Positions 33,655-44,018 of a stretch of 64,000 nt of DNA are shown piece after piece (position 1 is the first letter of the stretch; the number at the start of each line of letters is the position of its first letter). A program made the translations under genes and the position numbers. Source of the stretch: Oscheius dolichura. Lineage: Eukaryota; Nematoda; Chromadorea; Rhabditida; Rhabditidae. The DNA is taken from the NCBI GenBank assembly GCA_932521035.1, contig OW051496.1:10788001-10852000 (forward strand), given 5' to 3'. The notes beneath the pieces were generated by a model. The model saw only the letters and a program-made list of their open reading frames with translations, was not told the DNA's origin and ran no database searches.

Positions 33655-34902
33655 CTACAGTATTTTCTCCTTACCTAAGATTCGCCGGAGTGTATTCCGA
33701 TATTCTGCAATACAAATGAAGGCAATTATGGGGTCCAATGCTTTTGGAACCGTCGTGAAGACCGAGAAGAACGGTGTCAAGCAATCCAAGGGGAAGTCCT
33801 CCCAGAAGGCGAAGGTCAAGTGGGCGGCTGATGGAATATGGCAGAGAACGACGGGGATAATAAACTGGAAAAGGGTATTTTCTTTGTTAAAAGCGGTGCC
33901 AGGGTCCCGAAGTGATCTGTGTTCGGTTGACCTCCAGTCACCCCAAGTATTCCCCCACTAACCTGGATGAGTAAAGTCCTAAAGAGCTGCTTCTCCATCC
34001 GAACATTCGTCTTCCCCTTAATCTTCTGCAGATGTTTAATCTTCCACCAAATTTTAAAGCTACAAAAGGCGATAATAGCCACGGAGACGAAGACAATTAT
34101 AGCGTGGATGGCGGTGGCCGAAATGCCACTGAAGGAGATCCCTCCCTGTAGGTCCTGTAACCATCCAGCTTCATTTATAAAATGCCTGCTAAACTTACAA
34201 AAAGTCGAAGCATCGTGTAGCCGATCTGTTTTATATCGGGGAGGAGGAAATCCTCCTGGATTTTGTGTTCCATAGCTGGAGAGATCGTGTTAACAGCGCA
34301 GAGGTAGACAGTACAGACGACGCAGACACTGACGAAGATGAGGAAGAGGGAGAGGAAGAACCAGCTGACCCATTGACGGCTCTGGATGTAGTCCAACCAG
34401 TCATGTCTGTAATGGCCAAATATCAGCAGCCAGGGGTGACGCTGGACTTCCAGTCTTCCAAACAATCCATGTGAGACCCTACCTGCAGACACAAGTGTAT
34501 CGGTAGACGAAGTTAATAACCACCAGACCCATCCAGACCTCATAAAAGAAACAATAGATAGCACTGTTTAAGAAGGCAGCCGGTGTGCCGATCAGTGGAC
34601 CCCGGAAGGAAAAAAAGATCCAAGTGTGGTCGAAAACAACGTGGACCTGAAATGGAGACTATTTAGTGGCCAGGTAGAGAAGTCTGGAGGGTCCCCCTGG
34701 TAGAATAACTGACCGGCATGGCTTGCAGCACCACAATGGCATAGATGATCTCAAACATTGCGTAGGCTATCAGCATCCACTTATAGAATCCCATGTCCTG
34801 TCTACTGCTCTTGTAAACAACGACGGCCAGAGTGAAATTCAGTAGCAAGGCCGTTCCGCAGAGGATTCCCTGGGCCCAGAGGGAGACAATCACGGCGTGC
34901 AT
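33655..34902 (-). CDS. Seven-transmembrane chemoreceptor, Str-type
   Basis: Five exons on the minus strand from ATG 34902. The sequence includes TM1 (ILCGTALLLNFTLAVVVYKS), TM2 with the Str-type signature GFYKWMLIAYAMFEIIYAIV, a PAAFLNSAIYCFFYEVWMGL helix, WVSWFFLSLFLIFVSVCVVC, an extracellular loop with QIGYTMLRLF, SATAIHAIIVFVSVAIIAF, the intracellular RMEKQLFRTLLIQ motif preceding TM6 (FIIPVVLCHIPSAA), and VPKALDPIIAFICIAEYRNT for TM7. The last exon ends RRILGKEKIL at TAG 33655-33657; the stretch TTAG|GTAAGG could instead be a donor to a further exon. Such receptors act in sensory cilia of amphid neurons. The gene is a single copy here, unlike the usual large clusters. Confidence 0.8.
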
Positions 34903-37212
34903 GTCGACTGGCGGGAATAATTAGCTCAGCTCGGCACGTAGTCGTTCTCCGTCCTGATAATCAAAAGTTAATAAGTGGGTGGGGGGAAAAATAAGTCAAG
35001 AGGTCGGGAAAATGATGCTCAAAGATTGGGGGGCATTTTCTCAGGGTGGGCAGGCACTGTGGGAGGAGGGACAGCGGGAAGGAGAACGAGGGGAAGATTA
35101 TTAACGGAGGGAACAGTGCAAGACATCGTTGGCATTAGAATAATTAATGATATGACAGGAAAAATATGAATAAAATGTAGCAATTCCCTCGGGAGGATGT
35201 CTGGCCAGAGGAGACGGTATAATCCCGAGGCACCGAGCTCCTAGGAACTTTTGGATGGTCTTTCTCCCCATATCCACGCCCATACAAACTTGGCAATGAG
35301 GAAAGCATCAAGATACTGTAATTTTTTTTTTATAAATTTAGCTCTACTGCCCAGGTGCTACGGTACGGGGGCGCTCAGGAGTTCCCATAGGAGTTCAGCT
35401 TCCGGGAAGCCATTTTTTTGTAGAAAACTGTCTACAGAAAACATCCGCAGAAAGTAAGAATAGTCAACAACTGTGAGAAGGTCTCCAGGGGATTCTGGGG
35501 ACAATCCTCCCCGGCAGACAAGACGCCCTGCCCCCGCTCTCCCGGGCACTTTGTTCCCTCCCTGTTTCCTTTTATTTACAACTTCCCTTCCCTGATATTT
35601 TCTTGTTATTATATTCTATTATCTCCCTGTTAATACGAGCTCGAGTACAGTGTGTTTTCCCCGAGTAAAAATCTACTGCGAACGTCACTGTCGCCCTTAG
35701 GTGAGCCGGTTGTTTTTGGAGGATTTCGCCCAAATGTCAGCTATTCAAGGCTGTGTTAGACTTGGAAAAGTAATCAAAGTTGGGAGATGGCTGTATTTTG
35801 TACCTACTCGTACATCTTCTATGCTATAGTATAGAGGAAAGTAGATATTGCTCGGGACTATTTTCAGACAGGGGGAATTGAATAGAGCGGGCGGGTAATT
35901 CAACCCGCTCAACCCGCAACCCGCTCAACAACTACCACTGTGATATAGCTATAAAGAGTTTATATCATATGACGGAAAGGTGATTACCGTCGGGTAGAAG
36001 GGGAGTCAAACTCGAAAGAAGCCGGAATAGTAGGAAAAAATGAGTCAGAGTGGAAGGCAAGAAATTCTGGACTGGGAGGGCAAGAATAGCGGCAGGAGTC
36101 TGGTTTTCTGGGTACCATACTGGGCTCAGGATACTGTAAGATGGTCTAGAGTGGATAGAGGATTAAAGCCGTGTGTTTTCACGCCTATACAGTCCACGGA
36201 AGGGGTTTGAACGGGCCTAATAGTCCGCGATCCAAAATGACCAACTGATCGCCATGAGAATCGTACTGTAAGCTTTGTTACTAGTCCCTGAACCAAGATA
36301 GACTTCTAAATTAATTACTACACCCTTTTAGTGTCCTACTGTAGTCAAAATAATCCAGAGCCCAGTCAATTGGACTTCGAGAGAAAGAGGGAGAGAGGGA
36401 GAGTGGCAATGTTGTAGAAAAGCCCTCTAGTTTCCAAGTCTATTTAATTGTTTTCCCTATAATTTCTATAGTTTTTCCCGGGAAATAAAGGGGGCCTAAT
36501 AACAATGAGAGAGGACAAAAAATGCTACCCGGAAGCAACTTCAATAGCGGAAAATACGTCTATGTTTCAACAGCAATCTTCTGCCATTCAATGGAGCAAA
36601 ATTTAGACTTCAAGTGCAAACCAGAGAGGACAGAAATACACAACAGGATATAACCACAACAGAGAAGCAACGCTTTCAATCAGTACAGTAGGCTGATGGC
36701 CAAAATAAAGATCAGCAACAGTTGTAATGAACAGAGGCGAGACAAAATCGCAAATAGCAATCTAGCTCACTCATTCAAGAGATCAGAAGTGGGGGCATTT
36801 ATACCTCTCGAACATCAGCCGGATATCAAATGATTGGTCAATGACAACCTGATAAACAGCCTCCAGCACAGAATTCTCCAACTCCTGGGAGAACACCTGT
36901 GGCTCGATTTTGGGAGAAGAAAGCCAGGCAGTCCCAGAATTGCTTCCCCACTTTCTATTGTTTTTAGGGGCCGGATCTGAATCCTGACCTCCGTTTCCTC
37001 TTCGCTCCATCCATGCCTAGCCCAAGGAGCCAATTTGTTTCCCAACAGGCCGACCCTGAATTTGAATCAGTGTCCGATCCATTGTTAACCTTATTATTTT
37101 TGTTTTTTGGGTCAGCCGGAGAAGATCTTGCCCGTTTAGTGGCCCCTTACTCGATCCGGCGCATATCCACAGTGCAAACTTTAAAGTACCCCATCTTTAA
37201 TCTGTATCCCCT
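34903..37212. other. Intergenic, upstream of GPCR and downstream of stomatin
   Basis: About 2.3 kb. Contains a short GC-rich inverted/tandem cluster (GAGCGGG ... AACCCGCTC AACCCGC AACCCGCTC) at 35885-35930. Two short minus-strand open frames (35101-35283, 36783-37010) look partly protein-like but have no motif or splice partner. Confidence 0.4.
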
Positions 37213-38323
37213 TTATCTGTGCATTAACTTCCGTATAAGATCCATAGGTAAGGGTAAAATAATAGTGTGGTTATCGTGGGAAGAGATCTTGACAAGTGAC
37301 TGGATGTACCGTAGCTCGATGGCTGTTGGATTTTCCGACAATTGATCAGCGGCTCGGCGGAGGGCAAACGACGCCTGGAAGGGAAATACATGAAATCTAT
37401 AATAAGATATTACGTTTTTCTCTCCAAGGGCACAAACAATCTTGGCGTCGGATTCGCGGACGGCTTCGGCTTCCGCTGCCATGGAGCGACACAGCTCTCG
37501 TGGCAGTTTGATGTCTTTGATCTCTACTCGTTCCACGGCGATTCCCCAAAATATTGTAGCTGGAAAAGGGGGTACTATACCGTAATCCAGGCCCAAGCTT
37601 ATTTGACCACCCTTGTCTTCTCTCCCTACCGTAATCCAATAGCTGTTTAGCCTGGGATCCGATTCCTTCTCTGTCACTCATAATCTGGTCAAGACTCCTC
37701 GTCCCCAGGACATTTCTTAAAGTGGATTGAGCCAACTGTCGTGTCGAGAGATGAGCATCACATACCGCTGCCAAGGAAGCGACCGGGTCACTGAAATTCT
37801 GATGGCTTCCCGGTTCGAGAATAGTCTGTTCCACTTGTGCACTTGTCCCTCGACTTCCTTATGTCGCCCTCTTTCATTGTATGAGATTATTATTACCTCG
37901 TCCGGTAGTAAACAGCCGCGTCGACGGATATTGTCACACTGTCACGAGTTAGCATTTCTTGAGGGGGGACGTCGTAGGAAAGGGTTCTGAAGATTACCGT
38001 ATCCTCCATCAAAGGGCCTACCGTAAGTCAACAACATAACTGTCATCAATAAATGGAAGAAGAATCACAATCCCTGGCCCCATCGGCCGGGAGCAGAGGA
38101 TCTTCCCCAGACGGAAGATGACCATCCTCTTGTATTCGTTGACAATCCTCAGACAGAAGAGCATAGAAATGGGAAAAGTGGCCAGCAGGAGAAGACGACA
38201 GCACCACGTTATCAGATGGTCCGATGTGGTTGGTTGAGCATAGAGAGGAGGAATATAACGGGGAAGAGCGGGTCCTCCACCGAGCAGGGCAGGCAGCGGC
38301 GGCTGTCTCATAGCTGTAGTCAT
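37213..38323 (-). CDS. Stomatin/prohibitin-domain membrane protein
   Basis: Exon 1 runs 38323-38022 and the remaining exons join in phase (CG|A, AG|T, G|CT, AAC|GCG). A short cytosolic N-terminus precedes a hydrophobic hairpin (ITWCCRLLLLATFPISMLFC), then EYKRMVIFRLGK and MGPGIVILLPFIDD. The stomatin core follows: SYDVPPQEMLTRDSVTISVD, AAVYYRT, STRQLAQSTLRNVLGTRSLD, IMSDREGI, WGIAVERVEIKDIKLPREL, AAEAEAVRESDAKIVCALGE and ENPTAIELRYIQSLVKIS. It ends ILPLPMDLIRKLMHR with a stop at 37213-37215, about 285 residues, the usual length for a plain stomatin with no lipid-transfer tail. Stomatins oligomerise on the inner membrane leaflet and modulate ion channels, in C. elegans including touch channels. 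It could be a sto-family orthologue; which one is unresolved. Confidence 0.88.
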
Positions 38324-38890
38324 TCATTTTAAGAAGTTCTACGGAAAAAATGGGGGTGAATTCACACGGAGGGGATAAATAATAAAGGGGAGAAGACAAA
38401 AGTAGCCTTGCCGTTTGTGCGGGGGGATGAAAACATCAAAAAGTGAGGGAGGGAAAGCAACTGACAACATAAACTGCTATAATTATCTGTCATGACCTCT
38501 CGCCGGCTACGAGCTAAGGGAGGGAGACGAGGGAAATAATTATGACTGAGGGTGGGGGAGGTAGAACTTTAGTATTAGGTCTGTAAATACGATTGAATCT
38601 GTTTATAACTCCGCACAAACAGGGTTATGGGAGGAATCTCTCCGTCCTCCTCCCCTTCCTTCGGCCGGCACCCCAGTCCTGTGTCATCTTGTTAAATCCT
38701 GTCAAAAATAATCTCCTAGAAGCCAATTAGCGGCCGGGACAGCCATTTCCACAGCTGCTCTTCTGGTAGACGGCAATTTCGCCGATTTTCTCTACTAGGT
38801 TCATTTTGGTTGCTGATTTTCTCGACCGTCTACTTTGCGGACTACTTTTCCCACTTTTGAGCAATGTAACTTTGTTTTCAGAATAGTCAA

Positions 38891-39916
38891 ATGGCCGGTG
38901 CTCCGACGACGCCGTACAACAGCATCTATTCGTATATTAAGCCTGGATCCGGGCAGACGCCGCCGCCGAAGAAGGGACCCTGCTGCCTTCATGGAAAGGA
39001 GTGCCTGAAGGAGGATGACGAGGAGTCCTCGCCCTATGTGAATCTGCTCGTTCCGAAGATCTCCCAGCAGACGGGCAAGGAGATGGGGCCGGTGGCCAGC
39101 GAGGAGATGAGTGAAGAACGTCGGAACAAGAATCTGCGCATCCTGGCTCGCGAGATGAAGACCCTTCAACTGGGAGTGGAAAGTGAACGGCACAGGAAGA
39201 GTCACGAGAAGAAGAAAAAGAAAAAGAGCGAGGACAGCTCCAGGAAGAGGTCCAAGTCGACGAAGACGGACAGCGAGGACAGCCCAAATCCCTTGAGAAG
39301 TGGCGGGGAGGACGAGGAGAGGAAGGAGCCCAGCAAGCCGAGGAAGAAGAAGAAGAAGGAGAGGAGTCCGGACAATAGGAGGACCTTTGGGACGGACAGC
39401 TCCACCGAGAGGAAGAAGTCGAGAAAGAAGGAGAAGAAGAAGAGCCGGGTGGAGGACAGCGAGAAGAAGGAGTCCAAGAAGACGAGGGAGAGCAGAAAGA
39501 GCCATGAGAAGAAGAAGCACCATCGCACTCTCGACTTCTTCCCGACCAGGGAGAAGACCCTCCAGACGAGCTACCTTGGCGTCAAGACGTGGAAGGAGGC
39601 CGAGGCAGTCGTCAGCGAGCCGTCGGACTTCCGCCTCTACCACCGCATGGGAGAGGCCCTCCTGAATGAGCTGGAGCCGTCTCTGCCCCTCTTCCTCGTG
39701 TATAAAGCCGCCTCGGGCAAGTATAAACACTACCGGGTGAGGCAGGTGACCGTCGGTGAAACGACGACCTACATGGTGGAACATGGCCAGATGAACGCGG
39801 AGGTCCACGCCTCGCTGGAACATCTCGTCCGCTTCTACCATACCCAGTTCTATCGGCACGAGAAGAATGGAGAGCAGCAGGTGGACGCCTTCCCCTGCTG
39901 GTCGGATAGCAGCTAG
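38891..39916 (+). CDS. Intronless SH2-like domain protein with Lys/Ser/Glu-rich central region
   Basis: A single open frame of 341 residues starts ten nt after an acceptor-like TTTTGTTTTCAG (38871-38881), a likely trans-splice site. The N-terminus contains SPYVNLLVPK. Residues about 95-215 are a highly basic, low-complexity region of KKKKK, SEDSS and RKKEKKK blocks. The C-terminal 110 residues form an SH2-like module: DFRLYHRMGEALLNELEPSL, FLVYKAASGKYKHYRVRQVT, EVHASLEHLVRFYHTQFY, ending CWSDSS. Position betaB5, normally Arg for phosphotyrosine binding, appears to fall in LFLVYKAASGKYKHYR, where I see Lys rather than the FLVR Arg, so binding may be altered. AATAAA is at 39954-39959. It is the only intronless gene in the window, which suggests retroposition or a nematode-specific family. 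The long antisense frame is a composition artefact. Confidence 0.82.
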   Translation: MAGAPTTPYNSIYSYIKPGSGQTPPPKKGPCCLHGKECLKEDDEESSPYVNLLVPKISQQTGKEMGPVASEEMSEERRNKNLRILAREMKTLQLGVESERHRKSHEKKKKKKSEDSSRKRSKSTKTDSEDSPNPLRSGGEDEERKEPSKPRKKKKKERSPDNRRTFGTDSSTERKKSRKKEKKKSRVEDSEKKESKKTRESRKSHEKKKHHRTLDFFPTREKTLQTSYLGVKTWKEAEAVVSEPSDFRLYHRMGEALLNELEPSLPLFLVYKAASGKYKHYRVRQVTVGETTTYMVEHGQMNAEVHASLEHLVRFYHTQFYRHEKNGEQQVDAFPCWSDSS

Positions 39917-40474
39917 ATCATTTCCAGTGCTTTTTTATGTAAATAGGGCAAATAATAAAGGCTGTCGTAATGAATCTCTCGTCTTTCTCGATTACTTTTT
40001 ACGTAACCAAGTGGCGGCGGGCAGATGGCGGCCCATTTATAGCAATACAAGGCTCGTTCCTTCTTGAATTAGACCACGTCTATAGCAGAATTGCCGGTCT
40101 GCCCGGCCGCATGCTTTCAATGGTTCTTGTCCTCTCTGGCTGGCCAGTGGCTTCTCCTCCATCGTCTCGTCCTCCTCCCCCTTCATTCTCTCTAAAATGA
40201 AATGAAGAACACCAATTTCCCGAACTAAACTATTTTTATTCTTAACACAATCGGGAGTTTTTTGTGGATTTTTTTCAGTTTTTTTTGCACAACAATTGAG
40301 TGAATCAGTTTACACCGTAATGGTTGGGGGATACGCGTAGAGGATAGAATAAGAAACTGGCAAAAATGCTCTTTTTTTAACGGGTTTTCGATATTTTTTG
40401 GCAAGATATATCTAATGATCTCTAGGGATCGCAGGGTGGAGAAATTACAGAAATGTACAGAAAAGAGGATGAAA
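39917..40474. other. Convergent 3' intergenic spacer
   Basis: Between the SH2-like gene and the Argonaute. Holds the AATAAA of the former at 39954-39959 and a TTTATT (AATAAA on minus) at about 40234 for the latter. No coding exon seen. Confidence 0.55.
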
Positions 40475-43400
40475 TTAGGCGTTGTAACGATATCTGTGGC
40501 ATCTGCCATTGAGAGGATTCGTCAACTCTTCGTTTGCCTGAGCTACGGTGATCTCTTCCAGATTGGCGTATTTCCTAAAATGGAAAAGGAGATTAAAGGG
40601 AAGAGGATACGATACTCACATATGATATTTAAGAACAAGTTGACCACGAAGGGCACAGCGGTCGGCGATGGTGAGGACAGCCGGCTCAGAGGTCGGGGTC
40701 ATGCAGACACTGTGCAAGAAGCTCAGCGCATGGGTGGCCGACTCAATTGATCTCAGATCGATGTTGGCGTCGTTGACCAGGACGACGTACTTGGCCGTAC
40801 GGGCTGTTCCCTGAATCCTACCGTAACCCGGATTAAATTGTTGAAAATACCTGGAGGACAACGTGAGGATTCAGATAGAATCCAGGATAGGCGGGGTTGA
40901 GGATAGTATGGTCGATGGTTGTTCCGGCCGGGACATTGTCCTCGCGGGCATTACCACGTCCTGGGCCGCGGAGCATCTCCGGCTTGTAGAACCTCTCCAT
41001 CGTGTTCTTACTTTCCAGGATCAGGATCAACTTGCTGTTCTCGACGGCTTGGCGAATCTTCTGCACAAAGACCTTCTCCAACTGAAAATGGCTGTTGAAT
41101 TTAAAAAAAATAGAAGAAAGGCTGACCGTTTTCCACTGTCCTTCAGCGTATCCACTGAGATATAGGACGATGTTCTTGGGGAAGACTTTGTTGTTGGGCT
41201 TGGAGCGGCAGGTGATGAAGTTGTCGCGGCAGTGCTTCACTATTTCGGCGATAGTGTCGAAGGCCTTCTGGAAATTTGGATATTAATGGGAGGAAAGGAA
41301 GTCTGAAGGGTATTCAAGAAGCCCAGGAAGCCCAGAGGGGGGTCGGCCTCTTCTAGGATGGAATAGAAGGCGACCTGCCCTGCCGAGGTCTTTCCCAATG
41401 AAGTGGAGACTCCTCCCAACCCATAGAGAAGGGGATTCTGCCCTTTTCCCTCTTAACCAAATCCTTACCTCATTATCGTGGGGCTCCACGTACTTATAGT
41501 CCCCAATGACAGCGTTTGGATGGAAGCTGCAGGTGGCCGCGTAGCCAACACGAGACGGAATCTTCATGAAGCGCTTGCTGGCCCCGCCGGTGCTTTGCTG
41601 GTGACTGAATTCGATTCCCATGTACATTGTGTCATTTGTGCGAATTCTGGAATTATTTTAGTTATATAAAATAGAGTTCAAAGCCGTACCTGAGATTTCC
41701 TTGGCTGGTCTCCACTCCCCATGGGATGCCTCCATTCTTCAAGCACGTCTTCAAGAGGATGTTGTCGATGGTGACGGACTGATGCTTGTCGATAGCCTTT
41801 CTGACGACACTGGTCTTTACAATCTGCGTGACTATTTGTGTCTTCTGCTCGAAATATTTGAAAGCATCTATAAACGTATCAAACTGTCACTGTTGAGGTT
41901 GCACACCTTTACCATGGATCGTCTGCCGGTCATCCAGGAGAACGAAGAGGAACTGGAAGTTGCTCTCCTTGGCCTTCTTTAGGATAGCCTCCGCCGAGAG
42001 CTGGCTGGTGATTGTGATCTCATTGGGCTCTGGGAACTGGACGCCCTTCTCCTTCATGCTCTGGCAGATCCATTGACGGAAGTCACTGGAAATGTTGTAT
42101 ATTTAATGGTCAAAATTTGTTCGTTTTGGGCTCAAACGATGCAGAATTTTGCGCTGATTATGGTAAATTATTTTATTTTCTGTATAAGTGCCAAAATACG
42201 GAAAAAAAATCCACTTTATACAAATATTTCCCAACGCCCTAGTCCACAGTACGCTTGTAAGCGCGCCCGCCCAGAAATTTTGGATTAAATGGCCGCAAAA
42301 GGCCCATTTTTTTGGTAATTTTTATGCATACTATAGGTAGGAATTTCCATACTCTTTAAAATGGAAGAAAATCCAAAAACTCACGTAGCAATCCCTTTAT
42401 CACAGTTGTAATTGATGACAGCCCATGTGGGAAGAGTGGGAGGACGATGGTACTGCTGGCCCTTCATGTCGACGGTCGTATTGAACCTTGGCAGACGGTC
42501 ATTAACCCGGGCATCGCTGAGGATGACACAAGGCAGTTCCAAAAACTGGGGCTGGAGCTCCAGTTGGAAATCCTTTAAATTCTTAGAATTAAAGAGCCCC
42601 AGCATCTTCATGTATTCGAGAGTCAGCTTGAGACGCACGTCAGGCAACATGGCGGAGTACTGTAACCATTATTTTATGCTATTAAAGAAGGGGAAACGTA
42701 CTCTAACGACCTTATCATGATGGGCAGGGAGCATCCGTTCCTTGGAGACTGATTGGTTGGGGAGGATTTGGAGAACCTCGGCCGGGTACCAGATCATACG
42801 GTCGCGGGACTTCTTGCCAATCATCGGCAGCTCCAGCTTCCTCAATTGGATGTTGTAGCGCTGCTTGAAGTACACGACGTTGTTAACCGTTTGGCCTTCG
42901 ATCTTTCTAAAAGATTACCGTAATACTGGCTTATTTAAAGGGTAGACTTACTCAGTCAACTTCTTATTGGCATTGATGGCCTGGATGGTGAAGGGGGTTC
43001 GCTTCTCCCCATAGGTGGGGACGACCGAGACACCGAGCAGCGCATCCATGGGATTGTAGCAGCCGGCTTTGCGGAGTTCCTCCAATTTCCTATCGAGAGT
43101 CCACGGCAAATGGTGGACAACGGATTTAACTGGAAAATAATAGGATATAGACTGTAATCAATAGGAAAACTTACTATCGGCAGTCAGAACCAATTTTAGA
43201 TTATCGATATCGTTTCCGACGACATCTGCAGCCGTCTTTAGTCCCGGCTTTAGGATGACGCCTCCCTCCATTTGGACGACCCGATCGCCGTTATCCAATC
43301 GGAAGTGGATGGCATTATCCGAGTACCATTCTTCTCTAAAAAATGGGGAATTCTAAAGACTGGGAGGATAGACTCACGGTTTGCTGAAGGCCTCCTTTTC

Positions 43401-44018
43401 GACCAGGATGTTGATAGCCTCGAGGAGGTTCGGCTGGTAGCCGGCGACGGCATTTACGCAGGACTTCAAATCATTTGTAGATGTCTGAAAAGAGGATTAA
43501 AAGAATTGAGGAAGAACTAACTTGGAAATCATCCGCCGGTTTTAATGTTACGGTAACCTTAGCCTGGCTGAAGTGTTTTTCTAATTCCGGGACCTCCGAT
43601 GAGTTGAACATGTACTCCTGGGCTTTGAACTCCTCCAGGGAGTAGAGAGCAGCAGCCCGGTTGTAGGCCTTGTCATCCAGGTGGGGATGCTTCCTAGCCA
43701 GGTAGGCCATCACCGCGGCACAGGCTCTGCGGGAGTCGTCGAATCCTTCAACGGTAAGCTCCTTCTCATGCCCAGATCCAAAGTCCAGATGGATCTTCAC
43801 GTCGTACTTGTAGAAGGGGATGTTCTTCAAAGCCTCTGAATACCGTATTCTTTAGATAAAAAAGAATAGAACTCACTGATCGTACACATATTGATGACGA
43901 CCTTCGAGGCTCCTCCAGCTGAAACAGGAGCTGCCTGGGCCGGGCCGCGCTGTCCCTGGTATCCACCGCCTCCGCGTTGGCCTCCTCCGATGTTCATCTT
44001 TTGGAAGTTCTTCTGCAT
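40475..44018 (-). CDS. WAGO-type Argonaute lacking slicer catalytic residues
   Basis: Roughly 14 exons on the minus strand from ATG 44018 to TAA 40475-40477. An acceptor CTCATTTTCAG about 35 nt upstream suggests trans-splicing. The N-terminus MQKNFQKMNIGGGQRGGGGY is RGG-rich, followed by the Argonaute N domain (IPFYKYDVKIHLDF, DDSRRACAAVMAYLARKHPH). The PAZ region reads VYFKQRYNIQLRKLELPMIG and IWYPAEVLQILPNQSVSKER. The PIWI half includes FLFVLLDDRQTIHGKDAFKY, QIVTQIVKTSVVRKA, LKNGGIPWGVE and GYAATCSFHP. Slicer positions are replaced: MGIEFSH where catalytic Asp is expected (Glu), YLSGYAEGQ in place of YRDG (no Asp), and LTIADRCALRG where the His is expected. Loss of these is characteristic of worm-specific Argonautes that bind secondary 22G siRNAs in gene silencing. 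Exact orthologue is unresolved. Confidence 0.87.

Noticed and set aside
36783..37010. 75-residue minus frame downstream of the stomatin, first considered as a lipid-transfer tail
   Set aside because: The stomatin ends in a normal place (ILPLPMDLIRKL) and no in-phase junction to this frame was found.
38801..39859. 352-residue open frame antisense to the SH2-like gene
   Set aside because: It is a shadow of the Lys/Ser/Glu-rich coding strand, giving a Leu/Arg-rich low-complexity product with no domain.
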